From Diadophis punctatus similis (Eukaryota > Chordata > Lepidosauria > Squamata > Dipsadidae), in contig JALIGW010000002.1 of NCBI GenBank assembly GCA_023053685.1, positions 163,944,534 to 164,008,533 of the forward strand: DNA of 64,000 nucleotides. The letters run 5' to 3'. The notes under the pieces were generated by a model, which was not told where the DNA came from, did no database searches, and was given only the letters and a program-made list of their open reading frames with translations. Position 1 is the first letter of the stretch, and each line of letters starts with the position of its first letter. The position numbers and the translations under genes were made by a program. Below are positions 23,982 to 36,600 of the stretch, piece after piece.

Positions 23982-24204
23982 TGTTTTGAACCGGCCTCGC
24001 CCTGCCAAGGCGTTAAGATCACACATACTTCCTGCTTGTCCTCTTTTCCTCCCTTTGGGAGACGCATGCGCAGGCTGGTGTTCTCTCCAGTTTCCCAGAG
24101 TACTCAGCGCGGTGAAGAAGCGTCGGTCGCGGGCTGGAGGCATTTTGTGTCCTGGATATCGGCAGCGAGAGAGGAAACGAGCGAGCGAGAGAGCGACAGA
24201 CAGA

Positions 24205-24226
24205 CAAGATGGCGGCGGCCGAGTGA
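24205..24226 (+). promoter_or_regulatory. TISU/YY1-like element with 5-codon upstream ORF
   Basis: caagATGGCGGC fits the TISU consensus (SAASATGGCGGC), which doubles as a YY1 site. The ATG at 24209 opens a uORF MAAAE that stops at 24224-24226, 318 nt before the CSNK1A1 start. Whether it is in the mRNA depends on the true transcription start. Confidence 0.6.
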
Positions 24227-24543
24227 AGCGCCAGTTAGTGGCGACGGACGGACGGACTCGCTTGGGCTTTTCTTTTCCCTCTTTCCCTCCCTCCCTCCCC
24301 CTCCGAAACCCCCTTCTGTTCCTCAGAAGGGGAAAAGCGCGCTGTCAGCCGGGAAAGTGCGTGGGACGTCCACCCTCCAGAGAGGCCTAGCGCGATCCAA
24401 GCCGCCGAGACCGAAGCCCCTTCTTCTTCAGTCCTCCCCTGTCCCGTCCCTAGCCGTGGTCGAGCAGGAGCTCCCCGTGGAAATATTCGCGGGCTCTCAA
24501 AAACGTTGGAAATAACCCCTATCCCCCCATCCCCTCCGTCGCC

Positions 24544-24666
24544 ATGGCGAGCAGCAGCGGCTCCAAGGCCGAGTTCATTGTCGGGAACAAATACAAGCTG
24601 GTGCGGAAGATTGGTTCGGGCTCCTTCGGGGACATTTACTTGGCCATCAATATCACCAACGGGGAG
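24544..24666 (+). CDS. CSNK1A1: CSNK1A1 coding exon 1 (residues 1-41)
   Basis: Encodes the N-terminus from [11 protein letters not shown] to the end of the glycine-rich loop segment ([18 protein letters not shown]). The exon ends in phase 0 at donor gtaagg. The ATG sits in a good initiation context, is in frame with the rest of the kinase, and matches the known N-terminus of the family. Residue 15 reads Asn (VGNKYK), where I recall Gly in mammals. Confidence 0.98.
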
Positions 24667-27600
24667 GTAAGGGCCGACCGGTGCCCGGGCCTTTCCTTTT
24701 GCCTTCTTTCCTTCGATGTCCTATGCCTCGCCAGTGGGTAGAGGTCGCCTTCAGTCAGGCGGATCCGGCCCCGGGTGTCCGTTGCGTGGGAAGAGTGGCG
24801 GGGTGGGAGGAAGCTGTTTCGAAGTGGAAGCGCTCTCGTGGACTTTGTCCCAGGTTGCACTTTATTTTGAGGTCTGGCCGTCTTCCTCTCTGAAATTCGG
24901 TTTTGGAGAAGCTACCCGTTGGGCTTTCGTTCCCCTGCTTTAATTTTGGTAACGTTTAAAGCAAAATGCCCGGTACTTTTCTGCCAAATAGGAATTTAAA
25001 ATTATGTGGGCAGAGGATAAAAAAAACAAAAACTAAGATTATGGGATTGCAGTGTTTTAATTCAAAGGATTGGGAAGTGCCCCTTTTCACACAAAATGCC
25101 CACATTGTGTATAGGCTAGTTGATGTATGAAGTAAATACATAACGCATAGGCGCTCTGGTTATTTTCTGGGAACCAGTAAAAACACTCTTGTAGAAAGAT
25201 TGCGCTTGTTTTTTTTTCATGTTGTCATCCTGATCTTGTCCCCCCCCCCCCCAAAAAAAGGAAGACGATTTTAACATATTCCAGAGTAACTTTAGGTGCC
25301 CAATATGATTCTTTTTGAGAATGGATTTCTGTACAAGTATTGTGTAGAATATATTTGCAGAGATTGCTAATCCTGGGGATGATACAGATCATTTCCCCTA
25401 TTCTCCGTTTTTGTGAAGCAGTGAGATGTAGTCCTCCTGATTAGTAGGACTGTTGACCCCCATGTCTCCTTTTCCACTGTAGGAAGTAGCTGTGAAGTTA
25501 GAATCACAGAAGGCCAGGCATCCCCAGCTGTTATACGAAAGCAAACTATACAAGATTCTGCAAGGGGGAGTTGGCATCCCTCATATAAGGTAAGAACTAT
25601 AGCTTTAGGCAGGTGGAATGTTTACCACTTTTCTCTTAAAGGATCAGTTTACTTTGTTCTGTGTTAGAGGAAGTGTTTATATGTTACCTAGTGTTATGAT
25701 AAACTACATGTATAAAATATATTGAGAGCTTCTTTTCTTTTGGCTGCTTCATAACCCCCCCCTCCCAGCCTTCATACCCCCCCCCACTAAATTCTCTGAT
25801 CATTTTCTGAAATAAGGGGGGGGGGGAGTAGCTGGCAACTCCTGGGATGTACCAATAGAAATGGCTGCTCTCTTTTGTGTTTTTGTTCCAACATGTCTTC
25901 CTCCTTTGCTGAGAAAATGGCGGATGTCAGTACTTTAACATTCCTGAGAAGTAGGGCATGTTATTTCTTTCTATTCCCTTTTAATAATATTAATGAGATA
26001 TTCAGAAAAATGGGCTTGTGAAGATGAGGGAGAGGAGATACGTGGAAGCCCCTTTCTGTTACTGAGAAGACCATATATCACTGAACTAATTATATACTCT
26101 TGTTGAAGCAGCTGTTTTCTTTTTTGCTCTTTGAAGATCAATACTTTACTAGAATCTTATTCTGATATATATTTGCTTGATTTTGGAAATGGAAAGAATT
26201 TAATATCTAGATAAGGGAAATGCATTAAAGATTCAAGGAATATTTTCATAAAAATACTTTACAGTGACTGAAACTTACAACTGTTGATCTGTGCCATAGA
26301 TATCTGAAAAATATTTGGGGTTTAATATTGAATATTGCTAGTATATTACAACATGGAAATATGCAGATCGTTAAACTGCAAATGTTTTCTAAAAACTTTG
26401 TGGAAGAGTTTTTATTTCTTGTACATGACACATACTGTGTTGTGTGACATTTATACCTAAGTGTGTGTATGTGTGTGCTGGCAAATCTTGACTTTTTAAA
26501 AAGTTGCTACTTAGATTTATTCTGAATTTTCTATGTATAAAATAACCTTTGTCATTTTAAACTACAGTAGGAAATGTTGATGTCTTTGCCTTTAGAGGAG
26601 GCTGTATAGTTGTGAAATTCATAAACTGCAAGGAAGTATGACATAAAGCGCTGTCTTTTACAGAATGAATATGGGATTATTTGATGACACATATGAAGCA
26701 ACTACTCCCTCCTTTAACTCAGCTGTAATTACACAATACACAAAATTCTATCATCACAATTAAGTAGTGTAACAGATTTTTATGTTCTGTCTTTTGTTAT
26801 TAACTTTGGTAAAATGCTCTGTTCAGGCCCGTCCTATGTTAAATATAATTATAATCATTCTGTAGCTAGGTGATTTCGCTTAAAAAATCAGTTTGGATTT
26901 GCAGTACAGAGTTTGCAAGAAAAATTGCAGAGACATGTAAACCATTTAGCTGCCTTGAATTTTTTGTGGTGTACACTTTAAGGAAATTGATATTTAAATG
27001 CTTATATAAGTTTAAAAAAGGTATATACAACATATGATTTGATAAATGTATCTATTAACAAAGACTTCATGCCAGTCTTTGTTAATAGATACATTTGGAA
27101 TGGAACAAAACAGTTTTAGACTCAGAATAAAACACATTTCTTCACTAAATTTTGGTTCAAATACAAAACAAAATATGGCTGTTTTGTGTGGAAGAGTGTT
27201 TTGTCTTTCAGCATTGAATGTTATACTTTTGAATTTTCCTTTTTAGGCTGGTAGAGCTGGAAGTAGCTGTTGTGCCCTATTGCTATTGACTTAGACTGGG
27301 TAGGGTGATCTGGAGGTGAAGTTTTGGGACAAAGCAGGAAGCATTTTAAGGAACTTATTTCCTCAACTGTCAAGAAAGTGAACCACTGTTTTTTGGGGGG
27401 TTTCTTTTGATTAAAGATTCCAGTAGGAAGTTGCAGTTTATGTACCTTTGTTATATGTATAACTTTCTTAGAAAAACAAGATGAAATGTAAATGTAAAAA
27501 GGATCAGCCCACTGATTTGCTTGGTTGTTTGAACATCGGCTCAAAAACATAGTTTTTGTTTATGTGATCATTTTGAAAGGCCAAAACCAAAGTCCTGATT

Positions 27601-30600
27601 GGCTTGTTGATCTGTTATTTTAATTGCACTCAGTAGTCTGTTGTGCATCTTTGTGGTGACTTCAGATACACTTAAAATTCAAAATACTATGCTAATTAGC
27701 TTGCTAAGCAGATTGACATGATGTGTGTTCTGTTTATATTTTTGTATAGTATTGATTTAGTAAGTGCATTTTGCTGCAAAGGGATGTTCAAACTTGTGAA
27801 TTTTGCTTTTTGCTGTTTAGGTCCTCTTTAGCCCTTTAAGTGTAAAAACAATTCTTTGTTCAGCAAGTATGTGAATATGACTTTATGATTATTTATGTAT
27901 TTTATTGCTTCTGATGTAAAATGCAATTTACTTGTAAGGTGCAAATGCTGGCAATCGGGGACAGCAGTTTTCTTGTATGTGTGTTTCTCAGGATGGAGCC
28001 TTTCCTGACCAACAGTTCCCTCCCTACTTTAATGTTCTACTAGGTAGAAATTGCATTTTTTCTTATTCTTTGCTTTTATCATCTTGCCAGGTGCTAGGAA
28101 GTAAAAGGAAGTAATCTGTAGGTAAAGCTTTAAATGTTGGATCCTGGAAGAATGTTGCTGACTCTGGGGCATGCAATTTAGGCATACACAATTTAGATTA
28201 AGAAGGGGTTTACTTTGAAACAAATCCAATTTGAGTTCTTGGAGTGGCCTTCATTTTCTGCATGAATTATCTCCTGCCTTGGTGGTGGTAATTGATTTGA
28301 AAAGGGATTTATGGGAGATTGATAATGGTGGTTGTTTTTAGCATTTGTGGTGCTTGATTGCTGGGTCTGCTTGGTTGCTTTGTGTATGTTCCCACATGAA
28401 CAGTGCATGAGTTGAAGGGTTTGTTTTAAGCAAGCCTGTCACAGAGCTGATGTTCTTTGGGGACTAGGAGAAAGTGATTGGCCAACGTCATCCACTAGCT
28501 TTTGTGCCTAAAGGAAGACTAGAATTTGGATCTCCGTGCCTAATCCAGATCTTAACCACTATAGTATACTGGCTCTCAGAGTAAGGTTTGTGGTGCTTTT
28601 ACTTTTAAAGAGAGAAGCTGATGGTTTCTTTTACAATCCTTTCTTTAAACATCTTCCAAAGAGAAAAAAGGGATGCATTGTACTTGAATTCCTGGAAGAC
28701 AGTATATAGGAGGAAAATGAAACATATACTTCCATAATGGGAGTTGTCTAAAAACTGTTAAATACTTCCTCTGGGATTTTATTTATTTATTTATTTTGGT
28801 CTGGCTTGTTTGTAGCATTCAACATAGAACTACTACTTTTTCTGGTTTTGCAATTCTGAGGTGAAAAGAAGGTTGCTGGTGACTTTTTTATTTGTTTCTA
28901 TTTTATGTGGCTGAAACAGTCACAATAAAATATGGGATGCTTTGATGAAGTATGGTACTTAAACTAGTGTTTAATTTTGTCAGATCAATTGATCTGTAAA
29001 AATGAGATATTGTCTTAAGTATGTCTAGTCTTGCTAAATGCAGATGATATTTTGCCTTAATCTTTATATCATAACTGAAGAATATCCAGTTGCTTAGAGA
29101 AATATTTAGCATTGAATTACCCAAGACTAAATTTGAATAGATAAAACATTTTTGTCAGTTTTATAGTTTATTTTAATATAAAATTGTGGTTTATAAACTT
29201 GGTTTGTGGCATACCTTGATGTTAGGACTCAGCCACTCTAGCTTATTTAATAAACTCTGTCTAAAGAAATCTTACTTTGTTTTTAGATATGTGAATCAAG
29301 TTTGTTAGAGCTGATTATTCAGTTCAGGCATGGAGAAAGAAAAACCTATTATGATTTGGTTTAATGTCTAAATTGACAATGCATTGTTTCAGTTATCTAA
29401 CATTGTTAGCGTCTGATGAGTTGTAATTAAATACAGATAGGTAAGCATTGATTTTTGGTTGTTGATAATGTTATAGAAGAGAATATACTTAACATAAAAC
29501 AGCAAAACTTTGCTTCTTCAGTGATGCTAATAATTTTGCATGTCAGGTACTTGAAATGAAACCGCAGAATCTGTTCTACAACACTGACAGTTTTTCCGGA
29601 ATGTTATGCACCATAATTTGGAAATTGCAAACAAAGTATATTATCTAAGCCTGTATTCCAGTGAAAACCTGAAAATAACATTTCCAGTCCTAAATTCACG
29701 TGATGAATTGTGAATAAAAGAGTTCACTAAACTGCAGTTATTTAAATTGTGTGGCAATATACAGTAGTATCAGGATAAAACTGCATTGTCATTGCTTTTT
29801 AACCCCCAACATTTTCTATCAGAACATTTGTCATTTAAGTTAATGAGTACTGAACATTTTTGGTGACCACAGGATGTTAGAGTTGGCACATAGAAAATAT
29901 AAAATAGAATGAATTGGGATATAGACTGGAACATCCTGGAATGGCTAACTGGAATTCTGAATAGAACCTCTCCATGATGCAATTTTTTTTTTTTTTTGCA
30001 GAGCTTAATGTTTTGGTCCCTAATTAGTACAGAAATAGTTTGTGCATTTTGTATGTCAAAAACTAGAATTCAGAAAGCAACACATGAAGTCATATCTATG
30101 AAAACTTTTTCTGAAACTGTCCTGAAGTTGATATCATAAGATATAATTCAACCAATCAAAGTAACAGTGTATTGTGTCCACATTTTTAACAATCTCCTGC
30201 TTCAATCCAGCTTGCCTCTTCTGCTTTTCATAGCTGACAGGTGGAACATGTCTCATAGTTTGTGTGATTAAAGAATCCAGAATTTAATATCTTTATCTCT
30301 AAAACCCCTTTATCTAATTAATCCTTTTTTGTAGATGCATGTGTAATAATGCATAGTTGGGGGAAGAGGATCATATAGTAAATGAATTGGAAAAGACCAC
30401 TATTTATGTCACATTTTAGGATGTACTTGGAAAAGTTGGACCCTACAAAATCTGACAATAACAGAGCTATAACAGCTATAACAACTGTAAAATTGCATTT
30501 ATAACTTAAAATTTCTGAAATATGGGGTTTATTTAAAAGACATACATGGCTGTCCATTTCATGTGCCAAATCGCCAACAATAAAAGCACTCAAAACCTCT

Positions 30601-33600
30601 AAAAAACAAAAACTCTTATTCCCAAAAAGGAAACATTTTTCCATATATCAACATTCACTTGTGCTGGGCTCCAGCCACATTTTACCCCACTGCTTGCAGG
30701 CTCTTAAATACTAGTAGAGGGCTAGGTGATGGGAGTCTGCTAGGCTTCACAGGACATGATCAGAATATTCTGCTTTGTTCCCCACATTACATCCCATTCT
30801 CTAAACCAGCAAATACTGTTGTATTTCTGTAAACAAGAATTTTCCTGAAACACATTGTATGTTAACATTTGGTTAAGTAAGTACTAGTGCTGAAAAATCC
30901 GATTCTGAGTCTTTTGATCAAAAGGTTATAGAATATTTCTATTCAGATACTCTGTTATTCTGTTATATTCTTCATTTTTATGGTCTTGGGGCATATTTAG
31001 ATAGAGACGAGAGAAAACTATGCTGATCTTTATTCTGGGAATGTCTCATATTACTGAAAATCTTGGGAATTTCTAAGCCTGTTGATCTAAATATTTAGTC
31101 ATTCATTTTATATCCTGTTTTCTCTTCCAATTTTTTTCATAATAGTAATCTTATATATAGGTTGGTCTGAAATATTTATTTGCCTGAAATCATCCTGACT
31201 CTCCTGAGTATCTGTGGCTGAGGATAGAGTTGAACCTATATGTCCCCAGTGTTTTTATATCTTAGCCATATTTTTTAAAAACAATCCAGAGCAAACAACA
31301 GAAGCAGTAATTAACCAAAAATTACAGCCTTCATGCACAGTTTTTATTCATCAACACAAAATGTTATTGTGATCAGTTTTTCTATAAGATGTTCCTTGAG
31401 TTACAACTACTTGTTCAATAATAGTTCAAATATATGATGGCACTAAACAAAGGGACTGGTCTTCAAAGTTCCAGCTGTTACAGCATACCTGAGATCATGT
31501 GAACAAAATTTGGCAAGCAGTTCACACTAAATCTGTTTTAACTCTTAAAGCCCTGTTTTAGGTGGTTTTCACAATTCCTGGAAGCCTTCAGCACTTCATC
31601 TGCTTAAGGAAGGATACTATTTTCCATTGTTAATAATGAAGGCGGGACAAAAAGCAATGAATGGAAACTTAATAAAGTAGAAATCCAACCTAGAACTAAG
31701 GAGACATGTCCTGACAGTTAGAACAATTAATCAGTGGAATGACTTGCTTCCGGAAGTTGTGGGGTGCTCCCATCATTGGAGGTTTTTAAAAAGGTGTTGG
31801 ACAGCCATTTCTCAGAAATGGTATAGGGCAGGGGTAGGCAAAGTTGGCTCTTCTATGACTCATGGACTTCAACTCCCAGACTTTCTGAGCCAATGATGCT
31901 AGCTCAGGCATTCTGGGAGTTGAAGTCCATGAGTCATAGAAGAGCCAACTTTGCCTACCCCTGGTATAGGGCAATGATGGTGAACCTTTTCAGCACTGAG
32001 TGCCCAAACTGGAACACGCATGATCCCACAGAGTTGGGCTTCTGCGGGTGCCGTCAGCTAGATAATGTAGGCTGGTGGGCCCGCGGGGGAGAGCCTTCTC
32101 TGTGGCGGCTCCAGCTCTCTGGAACCAACTCCCCCCGGAGGTCCGTACCATCCCCACCTTGTTGGCCTTCCAGAAGGCCATCAAAACCTGGCTGTTCCGG
32201 CAGGCCTGGGGATAATTGATTTTAATACATAAAAACTTTGAAGATCTCCCCTTTTATGATAATATATGACTGAAATTGTTTTTTATTTTTACTGTATTTT
32301 AATAATTTATTTCTATGACTGTCTTTTCCTACTGTTGTGAGCCACCCAAAGTCCCCTGGCAGCTGGGTGGCATACAAATAGAAATTAAATAAATAAATGT
32401 GCCGGAGCCACGGGACCTCAAAGACCATCTGGCCGGTGCACATGCGCGCGCCGGCCACCTGGTCTTCTGGTTTCCAGCACGCGCATATGTGCTGGCCAGT
32501 GGTCTTTCTGTGCACAGGAAACCCGAAGACCAGGTGGCTGGCACGCGTATGTGCACCGGCCAGATGGTCTTCAGGTTTCTGGGGCTCCAGCACACGCAAA
32601 GATCAGCTGGTTGGCATGCATGCAGGCACCGGAAACCAGAAGAGCACCTGGTGATGGCACGTGTGCCCACAGAGAGGGCTCTGCATGCCACCTCTGGCAC
32701 GCGTGCTGTAGGTTTGCTATCACGGGTATAGGGTTTGCTGCTTGAGCAGCAGGTTCGATTAAAAGACCTCCAAGGTCCCTTCCAATTCTATTACTCTATT
32801 CTGATAGGTAGCTGTGGGGGAGGAGGCTAGGATATTTTAAGTGGATCACAAGTGAAATACAGGTAACGGGCAATACCAAAAGTCAGATATATGTGGCAAT
32901 CTTTTCCACTGATATGACCTGGACAAGTGGCCACAGGAGAAAAACAAAGTCATGGGTAAAAAAAGATTGAGAACTACTTCATTAAACAACCAGCATTGAA
33001 CCATTTGCTAAGCATTCCATAGTGAGCCGGTTTTATACTGTTCAAAAGCCAACCTTCAATCCCATGTTTGCACAAAGATTATATATTCATTTTACTGTAT
33101 TCCTTCTCTAAATCCACAGACGTACAAACTATCTCAATTTATATATTTCTCGGTGATCTGCTGAAGAGCAAATATATGCCAGATACGAAGCCTTACTACA
33201 TTTCACAAGTAGTGTTCATCACTACTTCTTATACTTTTCAATTAAAATACTGCCCAAATATTTTCCCAGGCATACTAAATAAACTAATCTCATCAAATCT
33301 TTTCTACTTTTGTCAGTCTTGCTACTTTTCCTTTTTGTATGGGAACAACATCTCTTTCTTTTATCAGACATACATGCATATATGTTGAATAAACTGCACA
33401 GGTCTTGTATTCTAAAAGCAAATCACATCCATGCTATAACATTTTTCTAGTTATACTAGAAATTGCACCTTTAACATTTTCAGCATTTTCATACCATTGA
33501 TTAATTTTGCATCCATTCTTTTTGAAGATACCGTTTGTGGTATTCATTTCTGTTCAACAGTATGTACAGTGTATAGATTTTTTAATGTGTTTTTTTGCAG

Positions 33601-36600
33601 TGCTAATTGCAATTGCCTAATACTGTTTATTCATGATTTATTTGAAAACATTTTGGGGGTACTATTAGATAAAATAGTACTTTAAAATAACGGGTTCATT
33701 CTAAATGAGAAAATGTATTTTATTTTTAAGATTTATTATATTTCTCAACATTTGCATTCCCTCCCCTCCCACTAGAGGCAAGTTCCATTGGGAGAACTTT
33801 TTCACATTTTTTTAAAATCATATTTTTCTTCCATTATTCCATTCGGTTGGCAGTAGCATGCCATCTTTTTTAGAATCCATTTTTATTTCTATGAAATGAT
33901 ATGGTAGCAAGAATAATTGGTAAGGCTAGAAAAGTATGGAGAAGTATTATTTATTATTTATTTATTTATTATTTGGTTCTTCTATGCCGATGTGAATTAC
34001 ATCAGTTTTAGTTATGTCCTCTTTTTTATTTCATGCCTCTGATTGATTTGATTTACTATGTCTCTCTTCTGCATAAAGTTCCTTATCCTAAAGATGAATA
34101 TGTATATACATACCCCTATATTCATCACAATGAATAGTTTTTCTCTCCAGGGCAATCTATCTTCAACTTGGTTTTTCAGATCTTCCAATTGTATACCCAT
34201 TGCCAATGACTCTAAATCCATCCACTTTGCTGCTGGGCGTCTTCTTTTCTCTTCCATCTTTCCTAGCATTATAGACTTCAATAAAGCTAGGTCTTTGTAT
34301 AACATGTCCAAAATACAGCGATTTGAGCCTGATCATTTTTGGCTAAATCTTTTTCATATTCAAAAAGTTTGGATTGAGTTCTGATGTTGCATGGGTTGGG
34401 TAATGAAATGTCTGCAAGAAAACAACCAGGTTCAGAGAGCACCAAGGACTCCTCAAAGAATTTCTGATGATCAAAGCATACAGTCTAATTATTGCTTTTA
34501 TGCTATCTTGATAATATAGTATTTAATTTAATTTATTTATTTTATTTGTTCATATTTATATGCCGCCCAACTCCCGGAGGACTCTGGGCGGCTAACAACA
34601 GAATATAAACTAATCAGTTACATAAAAAATGTCAAACACACATTTTTAAAAAATACATTTAAAAATTAAAAACACTTCAATCGATCATAGCAAACAAGGG
34701 GCGACCTTTTCAAATTCATACTATAAGGTCCCTATCCCCAAGCCTGTTGGAAAAGCCAGGTCTTAACAGCTTTCCGGAAGGCCAACAAGGTGGGGATGGT
34801 ACAGATCTCTGGCGGTAGTTGGTTCCAAAGAGTCGGGGCCGCCACAGAGAAGACTCTCCCCCGTGGCCCGCCAGCCGACATTGTTTGGCTGACGGGACCT
34901 GAAGGAGACCAAATCTGTGGGACCTAACCGGTGGTTGGGAGGTATGTGGTAGTAGGCGGTCCCGAAGATATCCTGGTCCAGAGCCATATAGGGCTTTAAA
35001 GGTGATAACCAACACCTTGAATTGTGACTGGAGACCAATAGGCAACCAATGCAGCTGGCGGAGAATTGGTGTTACGTGGGTGTATCTTGGTGCACCCACC
35101 ACAGCTTGCGCTGTGATAATGACGGACTTGAGCTAGGAAATCTTGTTTTACCTTCTACTAGGCCAGGGGTCAGCAACCTTAAATATTCAAATAGCCACAA
35201 AGGTCCTAACCAGAAGCCCCCATTCAATTCTGGAGCCGACTGGAAGTCTGGTTCTCCCACCATAGAGTCTCCTCTTAGCGCGGCATCCTTTTTCCTCTGC
35301 CGACCGGAAGTCCGGTTCCCCCACTATAGAGTCTCCTCTTAGCGCAGCATTCTTTTTCCTCTACCTGTCTTAACCGAAAGCCCTATCAATTGTGGAGCCG
35401 ACCGGCGGCAGGGAGCCGCAGCAGAAGGATGAAAGAGCTACATGCGGCTCCAGAGACGCGGGTTGCTGACCCCTGTACTAGGCCATTTAAGGGCTTGGGG
35501 TTGTTATTTTTCACAGCCCAATTTTAAATAATTTATTTCGCCTCTAAAAATATTTCACTATTGATCATTAACCAACTGCTTAATATCTATTGTAAGGTAT
35601 TAATACCTTAATACCTAGTGCAGATTCTACCACTACTACTATTTGCCTTTTTTCATAATTTATTTTAAAGTGGTAGGGTAGTGGGACCTCTGCTGTCCTA
35701 AGGTAATGGACAGTTGTAGTTGTAATCCCCCAGTGTATATAGCACCATATATTGTCTATGCTTTTTGTAGTGGAGTGGAGCAGTATTGACCTTACTTTTG
35801 AAGATGTATTGTTTCTCAACTCAAAAATATAAACATAAAGTGGAAAAATATTTTGGAGACATATAATCAGGTTTTATATTCAGTATGTGATTTGCAGTGC
35901 AGGATGAGGAATTATTTAAGTCATTGTACATATGTTGTTGCTTTTCATGATAATAAAATAAACTAGCCTCCTGACTACAAAATACCTTTTTGCCTATTTT
36001 GACATTGCTTTTAAAGTAATTCAATCTAATTCAAAATTATATTATCTATAAACTAACTGAATTATCCAGATGATTGAGACTATAACATTGATGCAAGTTG
36101 CAATATCGTCATGCTACTGTGTATACCGTGTTTCCCTGAAAATAAGACAGGGCCTTATTTTTTTTGAACCCCGAAATATGGCCTTGGCCTTATTATTGGG
36201 GGGGGCTTATTATTTTTGGGGTGCAGTATGTGGCGAGCGTGGGACTGGATGTCCCATCGCCGCCGCCTGCCCTCCCTGTTCTTGGCGCCGTCCGAGCGGC
36301 TGACCCTCCGCCTTGCGGAGCAGGACTCTGCAAGGCTCTTGTGCTCTTGCATCGACAAACTGCAAGACTGCCGCGAGTTTCTTCATACCAGCACAGCTGG
36401 GGTCCTGCTGCCGTTTGTGCATGCAACTGCACAAGCCTTGCAGAGTCCTGCTCCACAAGGCAGCGGCGGTGGCGTGACAAGTCTCACAGAGACTCATTTC
36501 TGGCAGATGGGATGTGTTGGGCCATGAGACGCGCGTCCTACCTGACACTTGTAACTCCGTCACGTTCCTCGGCATTGTGTCCAGAGAAGCCCTTTGTAAA

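Larger units (their letters stand above)
23930..24543 (+). promoter_or_regulatory. CSNK1A1: CSNK1A1 CpG-island promoter and 5' UTR
   Basis: Sharp rise in GC and CpG density from about 23930 into exon 1 and intron 1 (to about 24900). I see no TATA box in the expected place, as is typical of a housekeeping promoter. NRF1-like palindromes occur at 23780-23790, 23970-23981 (TGCGCATGCGCA, a perfect consensus) and 24062-24072. A YY1/TISU-like element caagATGGCGGC is at 24205-24216. The transcription start cannot be placed by eye. It is probably between about 24100 and 24205, and the leader then runs to 24543 without an intron. Confidence 0.8.
31590..32800 (+). repeat. CR1-like LINE 3' end carrying two adjacent hAT insertions
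   Basis: 31590-31820 (ggacagccatttctcag at its right end) continues at 32734-32800 (tttgctgcttgagcagc, cctccaaggtcccttccaat). Same CR1 3' structure as 3405-4462. Confidence 0.7.

Noticed and set aside
23757..24143. 128-codon Arg-rich minus-strand frame at the promoter
   Set aside because: Driven by the (TCC)n array and GC-rich promoter sequence. No homology recognised.
24036..24515. 159-codon frame in the CSNK1A1 leader
   Set aside because: Open only because of GC-rich 5' UTR sequence. Its ATG at 24036 is probably upstream of the transcription start, and it has no recognisable domain.
33068..33388. 106-codon hydrophobic frame in intron 2
   Set aside because: AT-rich sequence gives Phe/Ile/Tyr-rich translation by composition alone; no motif.
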